This document shows, one piece after another, positions 46,444 through 57,051 of a stretch of 64,000 nt of DNA. Within the stretch, counting starts at the first letter, position 1. The number at the start of each line of letters is the position of its first letter. The stretch comes from Pseudomonadota bacterium (GTDB lineage Bacteria > Pseudomonadota > Alphaproteobacteria > Rhizobiales > Phreatobacteraceae). The translations under genes were made by a program, and so were the position numbers. The stretch is from the NCBI GenBank assembly GCA_020161695.1, contig JAIUOO010000007.1, positions 62,001 to 126,000 of the forward strand, in the 5' to 3' direction. The notes under the pieces were generated by a model that did no database searches, was not told the DNA's origin, and was given only the letters and a program-made list of their open reading frames with translations.

Positions 46444-46520
46444 GGCGTCGGAACAGGAATTGACCCCGCCTGACTAGCACGGCGCCGGGGCGTCGCGCCA
46501 ATCAGGCATGGGCGGCCACC

Positions 46521-47324
46521 CTATTCGCGCGGCAGACCCGGCGCGGCAAAGCCGTGCTTCGCCAGAATGCGCTGAGCCGCTGGCGAGAGGATCATCAGCG
46601 ACAGCCGGTAGGCGGCCGGCGAGGCGTCGTTCATCACGGTCAGGCCGTAGTCTGCGCCGACTGCGAGTTCGGCAGGCAGGCGCACCGTGCGGATGCCCGG
46701 CTGTTCGCGGGCGACGGGACCCGCATTGGTGCAGTAGGCGAGGAACAGGTCCGCCTTGCCCTCGGCGATGACGTGACCGTAGGCGTTGCGTCCCGGCGGC
46801 ACCGGCGCGCTATCCGACCCTCCGGTCAGGTTCAGCGCCTTGCTCTCCAGCGCGGCGCGGGCCCCCCGCCGCACTGCCTCGGCGCGGGCGAAGACCTGAT
46901 AGGCATAATCGCCCGCGGGATCGGCGCGCGGCGTCGAGGTGCCGAGCTTCACGCCGGGATCGAGCATTCGTTCCAGCAGGTTCGCGCTCGTCACATCGAG
47001 CCCGGGCCTCACGAAGGCGCAGAGCTCGTTGCGAGCGAAGAGCACGACCGGACCAGCCTTGCCAGCGCTCGCCAGCGATTGCGGATGAGCCATGTTGGCG
47101 GAAGCGAAGACCTCCGCGCGCTCTCCACCCGCGATGGCGTCGCGGATCAGCCCGGATGGACGGTACGCCTGCACGACTTTCGTCCCGTCGGCCGACTCGA
47201 AGGCCGCGGCCACCTCGGTGAGTGCACCGCGCAGGCTCCCGGCCGCATGCAGCAGCACCGGATCGGCGGCAGGCGCCGGCGAGGCCGTCACGGCCAGCGC
47301 CAGCGCCACGATGAGCCCACGCAT
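46521..47324 (-). CDS. ModA-like molybdate/oxyanion-binding protein (267 aa)
   Basis: A periplasmic binding protein (MRGLIVALALAVTASPAPAA signal). Oxyanion-site-like features are LHAAGSLRGALTEVAAAFE and QAYRPSGLIRDAIAGGERAEVFASANM, then STPRADPAGDYAYQVFARAE, as in ModA/WtpA. It starts one base after tupA ends, so the tup operon encodes two binding proteins. Whether it prefers molybdate or tungstate cannot be told; it may share the TupBC channel. Confidence 0.82.
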   Translation of the reverse strand: MRGLIVALALAVTASPAPAADPVLLHAAGSLRGALTEVAAAFESADGTKVVQAYRPSGLIRDAIAGGERAEVFASANMAHPQSLASAGKAGPVVLFARNELCAFVRPGLDVTSANLLERMLDPGVKLGTSTPRADPAGDYAYQVFARAEAVRRGARAALESKALNLTGGSDSAPVPPGRNAYGHVIAEGKADLFLAYCTNAGPVAREQPGIRTVRLPAELAVGADYGLTVMNDASPAAYRLSLMILSPAAQRILAKHGFAAPGLPRE

Positions 47325-47325
47325 G

Positions 47326-48195
47326 TCACGCTCCGCTATCGGTCGCGTTCGGAAAGAACAGCTGCTGGCCGCCGACCTTGTAGTCCGCGATGGCTTTCTG
47401 GCCTTCGGGGCTCACCACCCAATCGATGAAGGCCTGTGCGTCGGCCTGTTTCACATGGGCATGGCGCTGCGGACTGACGAGCATGATGCCGTACTGGTTG
47501 AACAGGCGCTTGTCGCCCTCGACGAGGATGTCGAGGTCGCCACGGTTGCGGAACGACAGCCAGGTGCCACGGTCGGCGAGGACGTAGGCGTTCATGCCGC
47601 CAGCCGTATTGAGCGCCGCGCCCATGCCCTGACCGATCTCGCGGTACCAACTGCCGCGCGTCGCCGCGAGATCGATGCCGGCATCGCGCCAGAGCGTCAG
47701 CTCGGCCTGATGGGTGCCCGAGCGGTCGCCGCGCGAGACGAAGGGTGCTGCCTTCGTCTGGATCGCGCGGAGAGCCGCGACGATATCCCGCGAGCCCTTG
47801 ATGCCAGCGGGGTCGCTCTTCGGACCGATCAGCACGAAGTCGTTGTACATGACGGCGCGGCGCGGGCCGCCGTGTCCGTCGGCGACGAACTTGTCCTCGG
47901 CCGCGCGCGCGTGCACGAAGACGACATCCGCATCGCCGCGCCGGCCGGTGTCGAGCGCCTGGCCCGTGCCCTGGCTGATGACGCGCACCTCGATGCCGGT
48001 CTTGGCCTTGAACAGCGGCAGGATGTGGTTGAACAGGCCGGAATCGACCGTCGACGTGGTCGACGCGACGGTGATGAAGCGCGTGCCGGCCGGTGCGGCC
48101 GTCGTCGCGGAGGGGCGCGAATCCTGCGCCACCGCGGCAGCGCCCAGAACCAGAAGCGCGGCTCCCGCCGTCATCAGGTGTCTCTTCGTCAGCAT
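47326..48195 (-). CDS. tupA: Tungstate-binding protein TupA (289 aa)
   Basis: ATG 48195 follows AAGGAGAG; longer frames overlap tupC. The signal peptide is MLTKRHLMTAGAALLVLGAAAVAQ. VASTTSTVDSGLFNHILPLFKAKTG contains the TTTS-type oxyanion motif that is diagnostic for TupA, followed by GTGQALDTGRRGDADVVFVHA and SRGDRSGTHQAEL. The protein hands tungstate to TupB. Confidence 0.92.
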   Translation of the reverse strand: MLTKRHLMTAGAALLVLGAAAVAQDSRPSATTAAPAGTRFITVASTTSTVDSGLFNHILPLFKAKTGIEVRVISQGTGQALDTGRRGDADVVFVHARAAEDKFVADGHGGPRRAVMYNDFVLIGPKSDPAGIKGSRDIVAALRAIQTKAAPFVSRGDRSGTHQAELTLWRDAGIDLAATRGSWYREIGQGMGAALNTAGGMNAYVLADRGTWLSFRNRGDLDILVEGDKRLFNQYGIMLVSPQRHAHVKQADAQAFIDWVVSPEGQKAIADYKVGGQQLFFPNATDSGA

Positions 48196-48220
48196 CGGTC
48201 TCTCCTTGGGTTTTCGTTGG

Positions 48221-48958
48221 TCACCAGACGAGGTCGCCGGCGACGAAGGCGCGTGCCTCCGCGCTTGCCGGCGTCTCGAAGAAGGCGGATGTCGGCGCGT
48301 CCTCGACGAGGCCGCCGCGGTTGAGAAACAGCACGCGGTCGGCAAGCCGGCGCACCTGTCCCATATCGTGGCTGGCCATGACGAGGGTGACGCCCTCCGC
48401 CTTGAGGGCCAGAAGCATCTCCTCGACCTGCCGTGTCGCGCCCGGATCGAGCTGAGAGGTCGGCTCGTCGAGGAACAGCACTTCCGGCGCCATCGCCCAG
48501 GCCCGCGCGATGGCCAGCCGCTGCTGCTCGCCGCCGGACATCAGGCGCGCGGGCCGGGTTGCGAGATCGGTCATGCCGAACCGCTCCAGCGCGGCCACGC
48601 AGCGCGCGTTGCGGTCGCTGCGCGAGAGGCCGATGGCGGCAAGGGCATGCAGGATGTTGGCGCGCGCCGAGCGGCGGAGCATGACCGGCTTCTGGAACAC
48701 CATCGCATGGCGCTTCAGCCCACCGACAATGCCATCGGCGACTGCCCATCCGACGTGGCCCGCGGACGGGCGCATCAATCCATGGCACATCCGCAGGGTC
48801 AGCGACTTTCCCGACCCGTTCGGGCCGATCAGCGCCGTTACGCCGCCGCGCGCCAGCGCAAAGCCGACCCCGTCGAGCAGGCGCTTGCCACCCGCCTCGA
48901 AGGTCAGCCCCTCCACGGACAGCGGCAGGATCGAGGTCGTGTCGCGCATCGCCGTCAT
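48221..48958 (-). CDS. tupC: Tungstate ABC transporter ATP-binding protein TupC (245 aa)
   Basis: Walker A LIGPNGSGKSLTLRMCHG, signature LMSGGEQQRLAIARAW, Walker B VLFLDEPTSQLDP and switch ASHDMGQ are intact. The MVFQKPVMLRRSARANI Q-loop is typical of the TupC/oxyanion group. No regulatory C-terminal domain is present. It overlaps tupB by four bases. Confidence 0.92.
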   Translation of the reverse strand: MTAMRDTTSILPLSVEGLTFEAGGKRLLDGVGFALARGGVTALIGPNGSGKSLTLRMCHGLMRPSAGHVGWAVADGIVGGLKRHAMVFQKPVMLRRSARANILHALAAIGLSRSDRNARCVAALERFGMTDLATRPARLMSGGEQQRLAIARAWAMAPEVLFLDEPTSQLDPGATRQVEEMLLALKAEGVTLVMASHDMGQVRRLADRVLFLNRGGLVEDAPTSAFFETPASAEARAFVAGDLVW

Positions 48959-49665
48959 CCCGCGAAGCGCGCGCCGACGCGGCTCGCCGCATAGGTGACG
49001 GCGTTGATACCGAGCGTCAGGGCGATGAGGACGATGCCAAGGCCGAGCGCCAGCGGCAGGTCTCCCTTCGAGGTTTCGAGCGCGATCGCCGTCGTCATGG
49101 TGCGCGTGTAACCGGCAATGTTGCCGCCGACGATGAGGACTGCGCCGACCTCGGCGCTGGCCCGGCCGAAGCCGGCGAGGATCGCCGTCGCCAGCGCGAA
49201 GCGACCGTCCCAGAGCAGCGTCGGGATGGCGCGGATACCCGTCAGCCCAAGCGAGGCAAGATGCTCGCGATATTCGCCGTGCAGGTCCTCGATGAGCTGG
49301 CGGGTGATCGCAATGACGATGGGCAGGACCAGAAGCGTCTGCGCAACCACCATGGCCGCCGGCGTGAACAGCAGGCCGAGCGAGCCGAGCGGCCCCGAGC
49401 GCGACAGGACGAGGAAGACGATGAGCCCGGCGACGACCGGCGGCAGGCCCATCAGGCCATTGACCAGCACGATGACGGCGCCGCGTCCCGGAAAGCGCGC
49501 CAGCGCCAGCAGCGCCCCGGCCGGCAGCCCGATCAGCGCCGCCAGAACCACGGCCGACAACGTCACCGTCAGCGACAGGCCGACAATGGCGTAGAAGGCG
49601 TGATCGCCGCCGAATACGAGCCCGAAGGCGGCTGAGAGAGCCTGAGTGACGTCCAAGAGATCCAA
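48955..49665 (-). CDS. tupB: Tungstate ABC transporter permease TupB (236 aa)
   Basis: A five- to six-helix inner-membrane permease of the tungstate type. SLTVTLSAVVLAALIGLPAGALLAL begins the binding-protein-dependent transport domain, and the EAA loop is DLHGEYREHLASLGLTGIRAIPTLLW; GFGRASAEVGAVLIVGGNIAGYTRTMTTAI is characteristic. It is the first gene of the minus-strand tup operon, divergent from the HTH-PBP gene. Confidence 0.92.
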   Translation of the reverse strand: MDLLDVTQALSAAFGLVFGGDHAFYAIVGLSLTVTLSAVVLAALIGLPAGALLALARFPGRGAVIVLVNGLMGLPPVVAGLIVFLVLSRSGPLGSLGLLFTPAAMVVAQTLLVLPIVIAITRQLIEDLHGEYREHLASLGLTGIRAIPTLLWDGRFALATAILAGFGRASAEVGAVLIVGGNIAGYTRTMTTAIALETSKGDLPLALGLGIVLIALTLGINAVTYAASRVGARFAG

Positions 49666-49687
49666 GCCACGGCTGGTGCCAGATTTC

Positions 49688-49716
49688 TTGCGAACCTTAC
49701 GAATTCGATCTATTCA
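49688..49716 (+). promoter_or_regulatory. Candidate promoter for the HTH-PBP gene
   Basis: TTGCGA (49688-49693), a 17-base spacer and TATTCA (49711-49716) form a plausible sigma-70-type promoter, in an AT-rich stretch of the 89-base gap between tupB and the regulator gene. The same gap must carry the tup promoter on the other strand, so one regulator could control both. Confidence 0.4.
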
Positions 49717-49754
49717 AGCGCAAATGTGGAATTTATGCATCCAGGCGCTGTCAT

Positions 49755-50645
49755 ATGCAGGATGATGTCTATCTGACCACGGAAGAGGCGGCGCTCTACC
49801 TGCGGCTCAAGGAGCGCAAGCTCTACGAACTGGTGGCGCAGAGCGCGATCCCTTGCGCGAAAGTCACCGGCAAATGGCTGTTTCCTCGCGTCGCGCTCGA
49901 CCGCTGGATCGCCGCGGGCATGGCGCGGCCGGAGGGCTTCGTGGCGGAAGCGCCGCCGGCGATCATCGGCGGCAGCCATGACCCGTTGCTCGAATGGGCG
50001 GCGCGCCAGTCAGGATCGGGTTTCGCGCTGCTTGCGGAGGGCTCGGAGGCCGGTCTCGACCGGCTGGAGCGCAACGAGGTTGCGGCGGCAGCGATCCACC
50101 TTCATGGGCAGGGCGACGACGAAGCGGCCAACCTCGCCGGTGTCGCGGCGCGCGCCGGACTGCATGACGCCGTGGTGATCGCGTTCTGCCGGCGAGAGCA
50201 GGGGCTGCTCGTGGCACCGGGCAACCCGCGGGGCATTGCATCGCTCGGCGACGCCGCCCGCAGCGGCGCACGCGTCGGGATGAGGCCGCCCGGCGCCGGG
50301 GCGCAGCTCCTTCTCGAAGCGCTGGCCGCGCGCGCCGGCTGCGGGATCGATGGCCTCAACCGCGTTGCCGCCCCCTATCCGACCGGTCCGGACCTGGCCC
50401 TCGGCCTGCGCAACGGCGAAATCGACTGCGGCATCGCGACCCGAGCCGTCGCCGACCTGCACGGCGTCAGCTTCGCGCCGCTGCTGTGGGAACGCTTCGA
50501 CCTCGTTCTGCGGCGGCGGACGTTCTTCGAACCCGCCGCACAGAGCCTCTTCGCGCTGGTGCGGCAACCCGCGTTCGGCAAGCGCGCCGGCGTTCTCGGC
50601 GGCTATGACATCGCCGACGCTGGCAACATCCGGCTCAACCGCTAG
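49755..50645 (+). CDS. HTH regulator with periplasmic-binding-protein-like domain (296 aa)
   Basis: Residues ~5-55 form an excisionase/MerR-like HTH (YLTTEEAALYLRLKERKLYELVAQSAIPCAKVTGKWLFPRVALDRWIAAG). Residues ~70-290 form a PBP-like domain (PF12727 type) without signal peptide: EQGLLVAPGNPRGIASLGDAARSGARVGMRPPGAGAQLLLEALAARAG and NGEIDCGIATRAVADLHGVSFAPLLWERFDLVLRR. The protein would bind an oxyanion or related ligand in the cytoplasm and act as the molybdate/tungstate sensor for the divergent tup operon. No ModE-type TOBE domain is present. Confidence 0.85.
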   Translation: MQDDVYLTTEEAALYLRLKERKLYELVAQSAIPCAKVTGKWLFPRVALDRWIAAGMARPEGFVAEAPPAIIGGSHDPLLEWAARQSGSGFALLAEGSEAGLDRLERNEVAAAAIHLHGQGDDEAANLAGVAARAGLHDAVVIAFCRREQGLLVAPGNPRGIASLGDAARSGARVGMRPPGAGAQLLLEALAARAGCGIDGLNRVAAPYPTGPDLALGLRNGEIDCGIATRAVADLHGVSFAPLLWERFDLVLRRRTFFEPAAQSLFALVRQPAFGKRAGVLGGYDIADAGNIRLNR

Positions 50646-50672
50646 AATCGGCGGCTTTCGTCTGGGAGCGTC

Positions 50673-51728
50673 ATGTTGCCCCCCACCGTCCTCACGCCGC
50701 TGTCGGATGCCAGGACCCTGCTGCTGGCCGCGCTGCCGGCACCCGTGCCACGGGTCATGCCTTTGGGCGAAGCGGCCGGGCTGGTTTCGGCTGCGACCAT
50801 TGTGTCCCCCGGCCCCGTGCCGGCCCGCGCCATCGCACAGCGGCGGGGCGTGGCGGTCACGGCCTCCGAACTGGTTGGCGCATCGCCCTACGCACCGGTG
50901 ATGCTGTCGGTCCCGCCGCAGGCCGTCATGCCGGGCGATGCCTTGCCGCCTTCGCGCGATGCCGTCCTGCCACTGGACGCAGTGAACGCAGACGGCCCCT
51001 TTCACGAGATTGGGCAACCGGCTTATCCCGGTGAAGGCGCGGTCCTTTCCGGCGCCGATCTCGCCGCAGGCTCGGCCATTGTCCGCGCGGGCGAAACGCT
51101 GACGCCAGCCGTCCTGCTGGCGCTCCGGCTCGCGGGGATCAACGAGGTATCGGCGCTCGCGCCCGCCATCGCCGTGACGTCGCCGGAAGGCGAGGCCGGC
51201 GCATCGCCGGACATCGAGTGGCTGCGCGCAACCCTTTCCGGCGCCGGCTGCCGCCTGGTCGCGGCGAACGCGGCGGAGCTGATCGTTGAGGTCACGCGCG
51301 CTATCGACGCCGTCGCGGGCAGCCAGTCCATGACGCGCATTTCCGGGCTTGCGCTAAGCCCGGGCGGCGAGACCGCGATCGACCTCGGCGCGGCGCGGCC
51401 GATTGTCACCGTCGCGCCGCGCTTCGACGCCATGGCCGGGGTCTTCCTTGGCGTGCTGTTGCCGTTCATCGCGGCGAGAACTGGGCGCAGGCTCCGCGGC
51501 GCCACCCGGCCGCTGACGCGCAAGCTTGTCTCGCAGGTCGGTTTCACCGACATTGCGCTCCTGCGCGACACGGGCGACGGCTACGAGCCGCTGTCCGTCG
51601 GCAGGACGCCGCTCGCGGTCCTGCTGACCGCCGACGCGGCGGCAATCATCGATCCCGGCAGCGAGGGCGCCGCAGCCGGCACGCCGCTCGACGCCATCCC
51701 GCTCCGAGAGCCTTTCGAACCGCAATGA
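50673..51728 (+). CDS. Degenerate MoeA-like protein (351 aa)
   Basis: Length and layout follow MoeA (PLGEAAGLVSAATIVSPGPVPARAIAQRRGVAVTASELV, PAYPGEGAVLSGADLAAGSAIVRAGETLTPAVLLALRLAGINEV), so shared ancestry is likely. The catalytic motifs are absent: there is no DGYA, no STGDE, no SGGxSxG and no LPGNP equivalent (APRFDAMAGVFLGVLLPF instead). It probably lacks molybdotransferase activity and could be a regulatory or structural partner. The next start overlaps its stop by four bases, so the pair is coupled. Confidence 0.7.
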   Translation: MLPPTVLTPLSDARTLLLAALPAPVPRVMPLGEAAGLVSAATIVSPGPVPARAIAQRRGVAVTASELVGASPYAPVMLSVPPQAVMPGDALPPSRDAVLPLDAVNADGPFHEIGQPAYPGEGAVLSGADLAAGSAIVRAGETLTPAVLLALRLAGINEVSALAPAIAVTSPEGEAGASPDIEWLRATLSGAGCRLVAANAAELIVEVTRAIDAVAGSQSMTRISGLALSPGGETAIDLGAARPIVTVAPRFDAMAGVFLGVLLPFIAARTGRRLRGATRPLTRKLVSQVGFTDIALLRDTGDGYEPLSVGRTPLAVLLTADAAAIIDPGSEGAAAGTPLDAIPLREPFEPQ

Positions 51729-53659
51729 ACCCGTCCGCCGCCATCGTCCAGGACCAGTTTCTGAAAGTGTTGTCCCGCGAGGAGGCCGTCGCCCGGTTCC
51801 GCGCGGCGCTCCAGCTGCGGCCGCTCAGCGCGGAGACGGTCGGGCTCGATCACCTCGCCGGCCGCACATTGGCGGCGACGCTCGCCGCGCCGGTCGACGC
51901 GCCGCCCTTCGACCGTTCGGTGGTGGACGGCTTCGCGATCCGCGCCGCGGATGTCGCAGGTGCCAGCGAAACCGGACCGGCGTGGCTTGCGCTCAACGGC
52001 GAGACCATCGCCTGCGGCACGGAGCCGCGCGTTGCGGTCGCCACTGGTTCTGCCACGCCGATCGCGACTGGCGGCCCAATCCCGCGCGGCGCGGACGCGG
52101 TGGTGATGATCGAGCACACCCGCTTCGAGGCGGACACGGGTTTGGCGGTGACACGCCCGGTCGGGCCGGGACAGAACATCGCCTTTGCCGGATCGGACAT
52201 CGCGCGCGGCGAAACCCTGCTGAGACGCGGCACGGTCATCGGGGCACGCGAGATCGGCATGTTGGCCGCGGTCGGCGCGGACAGCGCCTCGGTCTGGCGC
52301 AAGCCGCGCGTCGCGGTGATCTCCACCGGCGACGAACTGGTGCCGCCGGGCGCGCCGCTGCGCCCAGCTGCGATCTACGATTCCAACGGCCCTATCGTCG
52401 CTGCCGCCCTCGAGGAGAATGGCTGCATCGCGGTGCGCTTCGGCGCAGTGCCTGACGATGCGGTCCTGCTCGAGGCGACGATCCGCGAGGCGCATGCCAC
52501 CTGCGACGCCGTCATCCTGTCGGGCGGCACCTCCAAGGGCGCGGGCGACCTTACCTACCGGATGGTCGAGAAACTGGGCGAGCCGGGCATCGTCGCGCAT
52601 GGCGTCGCGCTGAAGCCGGGCAAGCCGCTCTGCCTTGCGGTGTGCAACGGCAAGCCGGTGGTCATCCTGCCGGGCTTCCCGACCTCGGCCATGTTTACCT
52701 TCCACGACATCGTCGCGCCGGTGCTGCGCATCCTCGCAGGGCTCGCCGAGCGCCCGGAGGTGACGGTCGATGCGCGCGTTCCCGTCCGCATCCCATCCGA
52801 CCTCGGCCGCACCGAATTCGTCATGGTCGCGCTGTCCCGGGATCAGGACGGCGCCGTTGCCTTTCCGGTCGGCAAGGGATCCGGCGCGGTGACCGCGTTC
52901 AGCCAGGCGGACGGGTTCCTGACCATCGACGCCCTCGCCGAGGCCCTGCCCGCCGGCAGCGCCGCTTCCGTGACGCTGTTTGCGCCGCACCTGGCGATGC
53001 CTAACCTGTCGATCGCGGGGAGCCATTGCGTCGGGCTGGATGCCGTCATCTCGGCTCTCGCCGACCGAAGCGTCACCGCGCGGTCGCTCGCCCTCGGCAG
53101 CCTCGGCGGCCTCGCCGCACTGAAGCGGGGCGAATGCGACATCGCGCCGATCCATCTGCTCGACCCCGCCTCGGGCCTCTACAACACGCCGTTCCTGTCC
53201 ACGACGATGCGCCTCGTGCCGGGCTGGCGACGCATGCAGGGGTTGGTTCATCGCGCCGGTGACAGCCGGTTCGCTGGCGCGGCCTCCCCGGCCGAGGCGG
53301 TCATCGCCGCGCTTGCCGATCCCGACTGCCTGATGGTCAACCGAAACCAGGGCGCCGGGACGCGCGTGCTGATCGACGGGCTGCTCGGCGGACGGCAGCC
53401 GCCCGGCTACTGGAACCAGCCGCGTTCGCACAATGCGGTGGTCGCGGCCATCGCGCAGGGACGGGCCGACTGGGGGATAGCCATCGCGCCGGCTGCGGCC
53501 GCACTGGATCTCGCCTTCATCCCGCTCGCCGAAGAGCACTATGACTTTGCCGTGGCGCGCGAGACCCCGAACCCGGCCGTTGCGCTGTTCGAGGCCGCTG
53601 TCGGAGAAGCCAGCGAAGCCCTGCGAGCGCTGGGCTTCACGCCGGTTGCAGGCCACTAG
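51725..53659 (+). CDS. MoeA-PBP fusion protein (644 aa)
   Basis: Residues 1-~420 are a complete MoeA with PPFDRSVVDGFAIRAADV, VISTGDELVPPG, YDSNGPIVAAAL, LSGGTSKGAGDLTYRM, KPGKPLC and ILPGFPTSAMFTF. Residues ~425-635 are a PBP-like domain (PF12727 type), with VNRNQGAGTRVLIDGLLG near 540-555 and GRADWGIAIAPAAAALDL later. No signal peptide is present, so the PBP domain binds in the cytoplasm. It could select which oxyanion the MoeA part inserts. Convergent with copA. Confidence 0.88.
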   Translation: MNPSAAIVQDQFLKVLSREEAVARFRAALQLRPLSAETVGLDHLAGRTLAATLAAPVDAPPFDRSVVDGFAIRAADVAGASETGPAWLALNGETIACGTEPRVAVATGSATPIATGGPIPRGADAVVMIEHTRFEADTGLAVTRPVGPGQNIAFAGSDIARGETLLRRGTVIGAREIGMLAAVGADSASVWRKPRVAVISTGDELVPPGAPLRPAAIYDSNGPIVAAALEENGCIAVRFGAVPDDAVLLEATIREAHATCDAVILSGGTSKGAGDLTYRMVEKLGEPGIVAHGVALKPGKPLCLAVCNGKPVVILPGFPTSAMFTFHDIVAPVLRILAGLAERPEVTVDARVPVRIPSDLGRTEFVMVALSRDQDGAVAFPVGKGSGAVTAFSQADGFLTIDALAEALPAGSAASVTLFAPHLAMPNLSIAGSHCVGLDAVISALADRSVTARSLALGSLGGLAALKRGECDIAPIHLLDPASGLYNTPFLSTTMRLVPGWRRMQGLVHRAGDSRFAGAASPAEAVIAALADPDCLMVNRNQGAGTRVLIDGLLGGRQPPGYWNQPRSHNAVVAAIAQGRADWGIAIAPAAAALDLAFIPLAEEHYDFAVARETPNPAVALFEAAVGEASEALRALGFTPVAGH

Positions 53660-53692
53660 CCCAAAGCGACGCAGGTCGATCCCGCACCGGTC

Positions 53693-53722
53693 CCGCGAGG
53701 CTGGACGGCGCCAGCCTCGCGG
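53693..53722. terminator. Inverted repeat between the MoeA-PBP and copA genes, likely terminator
   Basis: CCGCGAGGCTGG and its complement form a perfect 12-bp stem around ACGGCG, lying between the convergent stops at 53659 and 53738. No T-tract follows, so the terminator role is less certain. Confidence 0.55.
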
Positions 53723-53737
53723 CGATGTGCCGACGGG

Positions 53738-56143
<2,406 letters not shown>

Positions 56144-56167
56144 GATGTTCTACCTCTCTTGACGGGC

Positions 56168-56198
56168 ACCCTAGGCCTTCCCATCATTGGAAGGTCAA
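56168..56198 (-). promoter_or_regulatory. copA promoter with CueR-type dyad and 19-bp spacer
   Basis: Read on the minus strand: TTGACC (-35), 19 bases, TAGGGT (-10). Between them is the dyad GACCTTCC, 7 bases, GGAAGGCC, seven of eight paired, at 56174-56196. This lengthened spacer and dyad are the hallmark of MerR-family activated promoters, and the sequence is close to known CueR boxes. The adjacent cueR is the expected activator. Confidence 0.88.
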
Positions 56199-56211
56199 GA
56201 GGGTTGTGACC

Positions 56212-56727
56212 ATGAATATTGGGCAGGCAGCAAAGCGTTCCGGCGTCTCGGCGAAAATGATCCGCTACTACGAGTCGATCGGCCTCGTGCCGTCTGCGGA
56301 TCGTCTGGAAAGCGGCTATCGGGATTATGCCGAGGACGACGTGCATCGGCTGGTCTTCGTCAGGCGCGCCCGGGATCTGGGATTCTCGATCCCGCGCATC
56401 CAAGATCTGCTGGAGCTCTGGGGCAATACCGGCCGCAGCAACGGCGAGGTGCGCGCGCTGGCTGCGTCCCACGTTTCCGAGCTTGAGGCGCAGGCGAGGA
56501 AGATCACCGGCATGATCGGCACGTTGAGGGGGCTGATGACGTCCTGCGAGCGCGCCGGACACCGGGCGCATTGTCCGATCATGGACGAGCTCGCCGATCA
56601 TCACCGCCCGCCCCCTGTCAGACCCAAGGCGAAGGCGCGAACCGTCGCCGGCCGGCAAGAAAACGATACGCGCGGGGCAGGTTCCGAAACCGTCGGGAAA
56701 AGCGGACGAGAGGTTGTCGGCCGATAA
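56212..56727 (+). CDS. cueR: Cu(I)-responsive MerR-family regulator CueR (171 aa)
   Basis: MNIGQAAKRSGVSAKMIRYYESIGLVPSADR is the standard CueR winged-HTH start, so ATG 56212 is preferred over GTG 56206. A dimerisation helix follows, then CERAGHRAHCPIMDEL, whose two Cys seven residues apart are the Cu(I) ligands. The C-terminal ~40 residues (PPPVRPKAKARTVAGRQ onward) are a basic, presumably disordered extension not seen in typical 135-residue CueR. Divergent from copA. Confidence 0.92.
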   Translation: MNIGQAAKRSGVSAKMIRYYESIGLVPSADRLESGYRDYAEDDVHRLVFVRRARDLGFSIPRIQDLLELWGNTGRSNGEVRALAASHVSELEAQARKITGMIGTLRGLMTSCERAGHRAHCPIMDELADHHRPPPVRPKAKARTVAGRQENDTRGAGSETVGKSGREVVGR

Positions 56728-56762
56728 GCTCCGCAGTCCATGACGGACGTATGGAGACCAAG

Positions 56763-57029
56763 ATGAAGCATATCGCTTCTGCCGCCTTCGCTCTCGCCCT
56801 GTTTCCGGCACTCGCGCAGGCCGACCCCTATCCGACCACGCTGAGCCAGGAGGAGCAGGAGCGCCACGAGTTCCTCGACGCCCAGCGGGGTCGCTCCAGC
56901 GGCCTGGAGCGATCTTTCGGCGGCCATTTCGGCGTTCCGCGCGCCGACCGCCAGTCGGTCCGGCAGATCGAGGAGCGGCAGGGTCTGACGCCGGACTCCA
57001 CAGCCTCGATCCCCCGCCCGGCGCGCTGA
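56763..57029 (+). CDS. Small secreted protein (88 aa), unknown
   Basis: GGAG lies seven bases before ATG 56763. The product is MKHIASAAFALALFPALAQA (signal peptide) and a ~68-residue polar mature part (DPYPTTLSQEEQERHEFLDAQRG, then RSFGGHFGVPRADRQSVRQIEERQG). No Cys, and few His or Met, so it is not an obvious metal binder. It follows cueR by 35 bases on the same strand and may be co-transcribed. Not recognised. Confidence 0.65.
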   Translation: MKHIASAAFALALFPALAQADPYPTTLSQEEQERHEFLDAQRGRSSGLERSFGGHFGVPRADRQSVRQIEERQGLTPDSTASIPRPAR

Positions 57030-57051
57030 TCGGCCGGCATCGACCATCGAG

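Noticed and set aside
51581..53656. A 691-codon minus-strand open frame opposite the MoeA-PBP gene
   Set aside because: Antisense shadow; all conserved motifs are on the plus strand.
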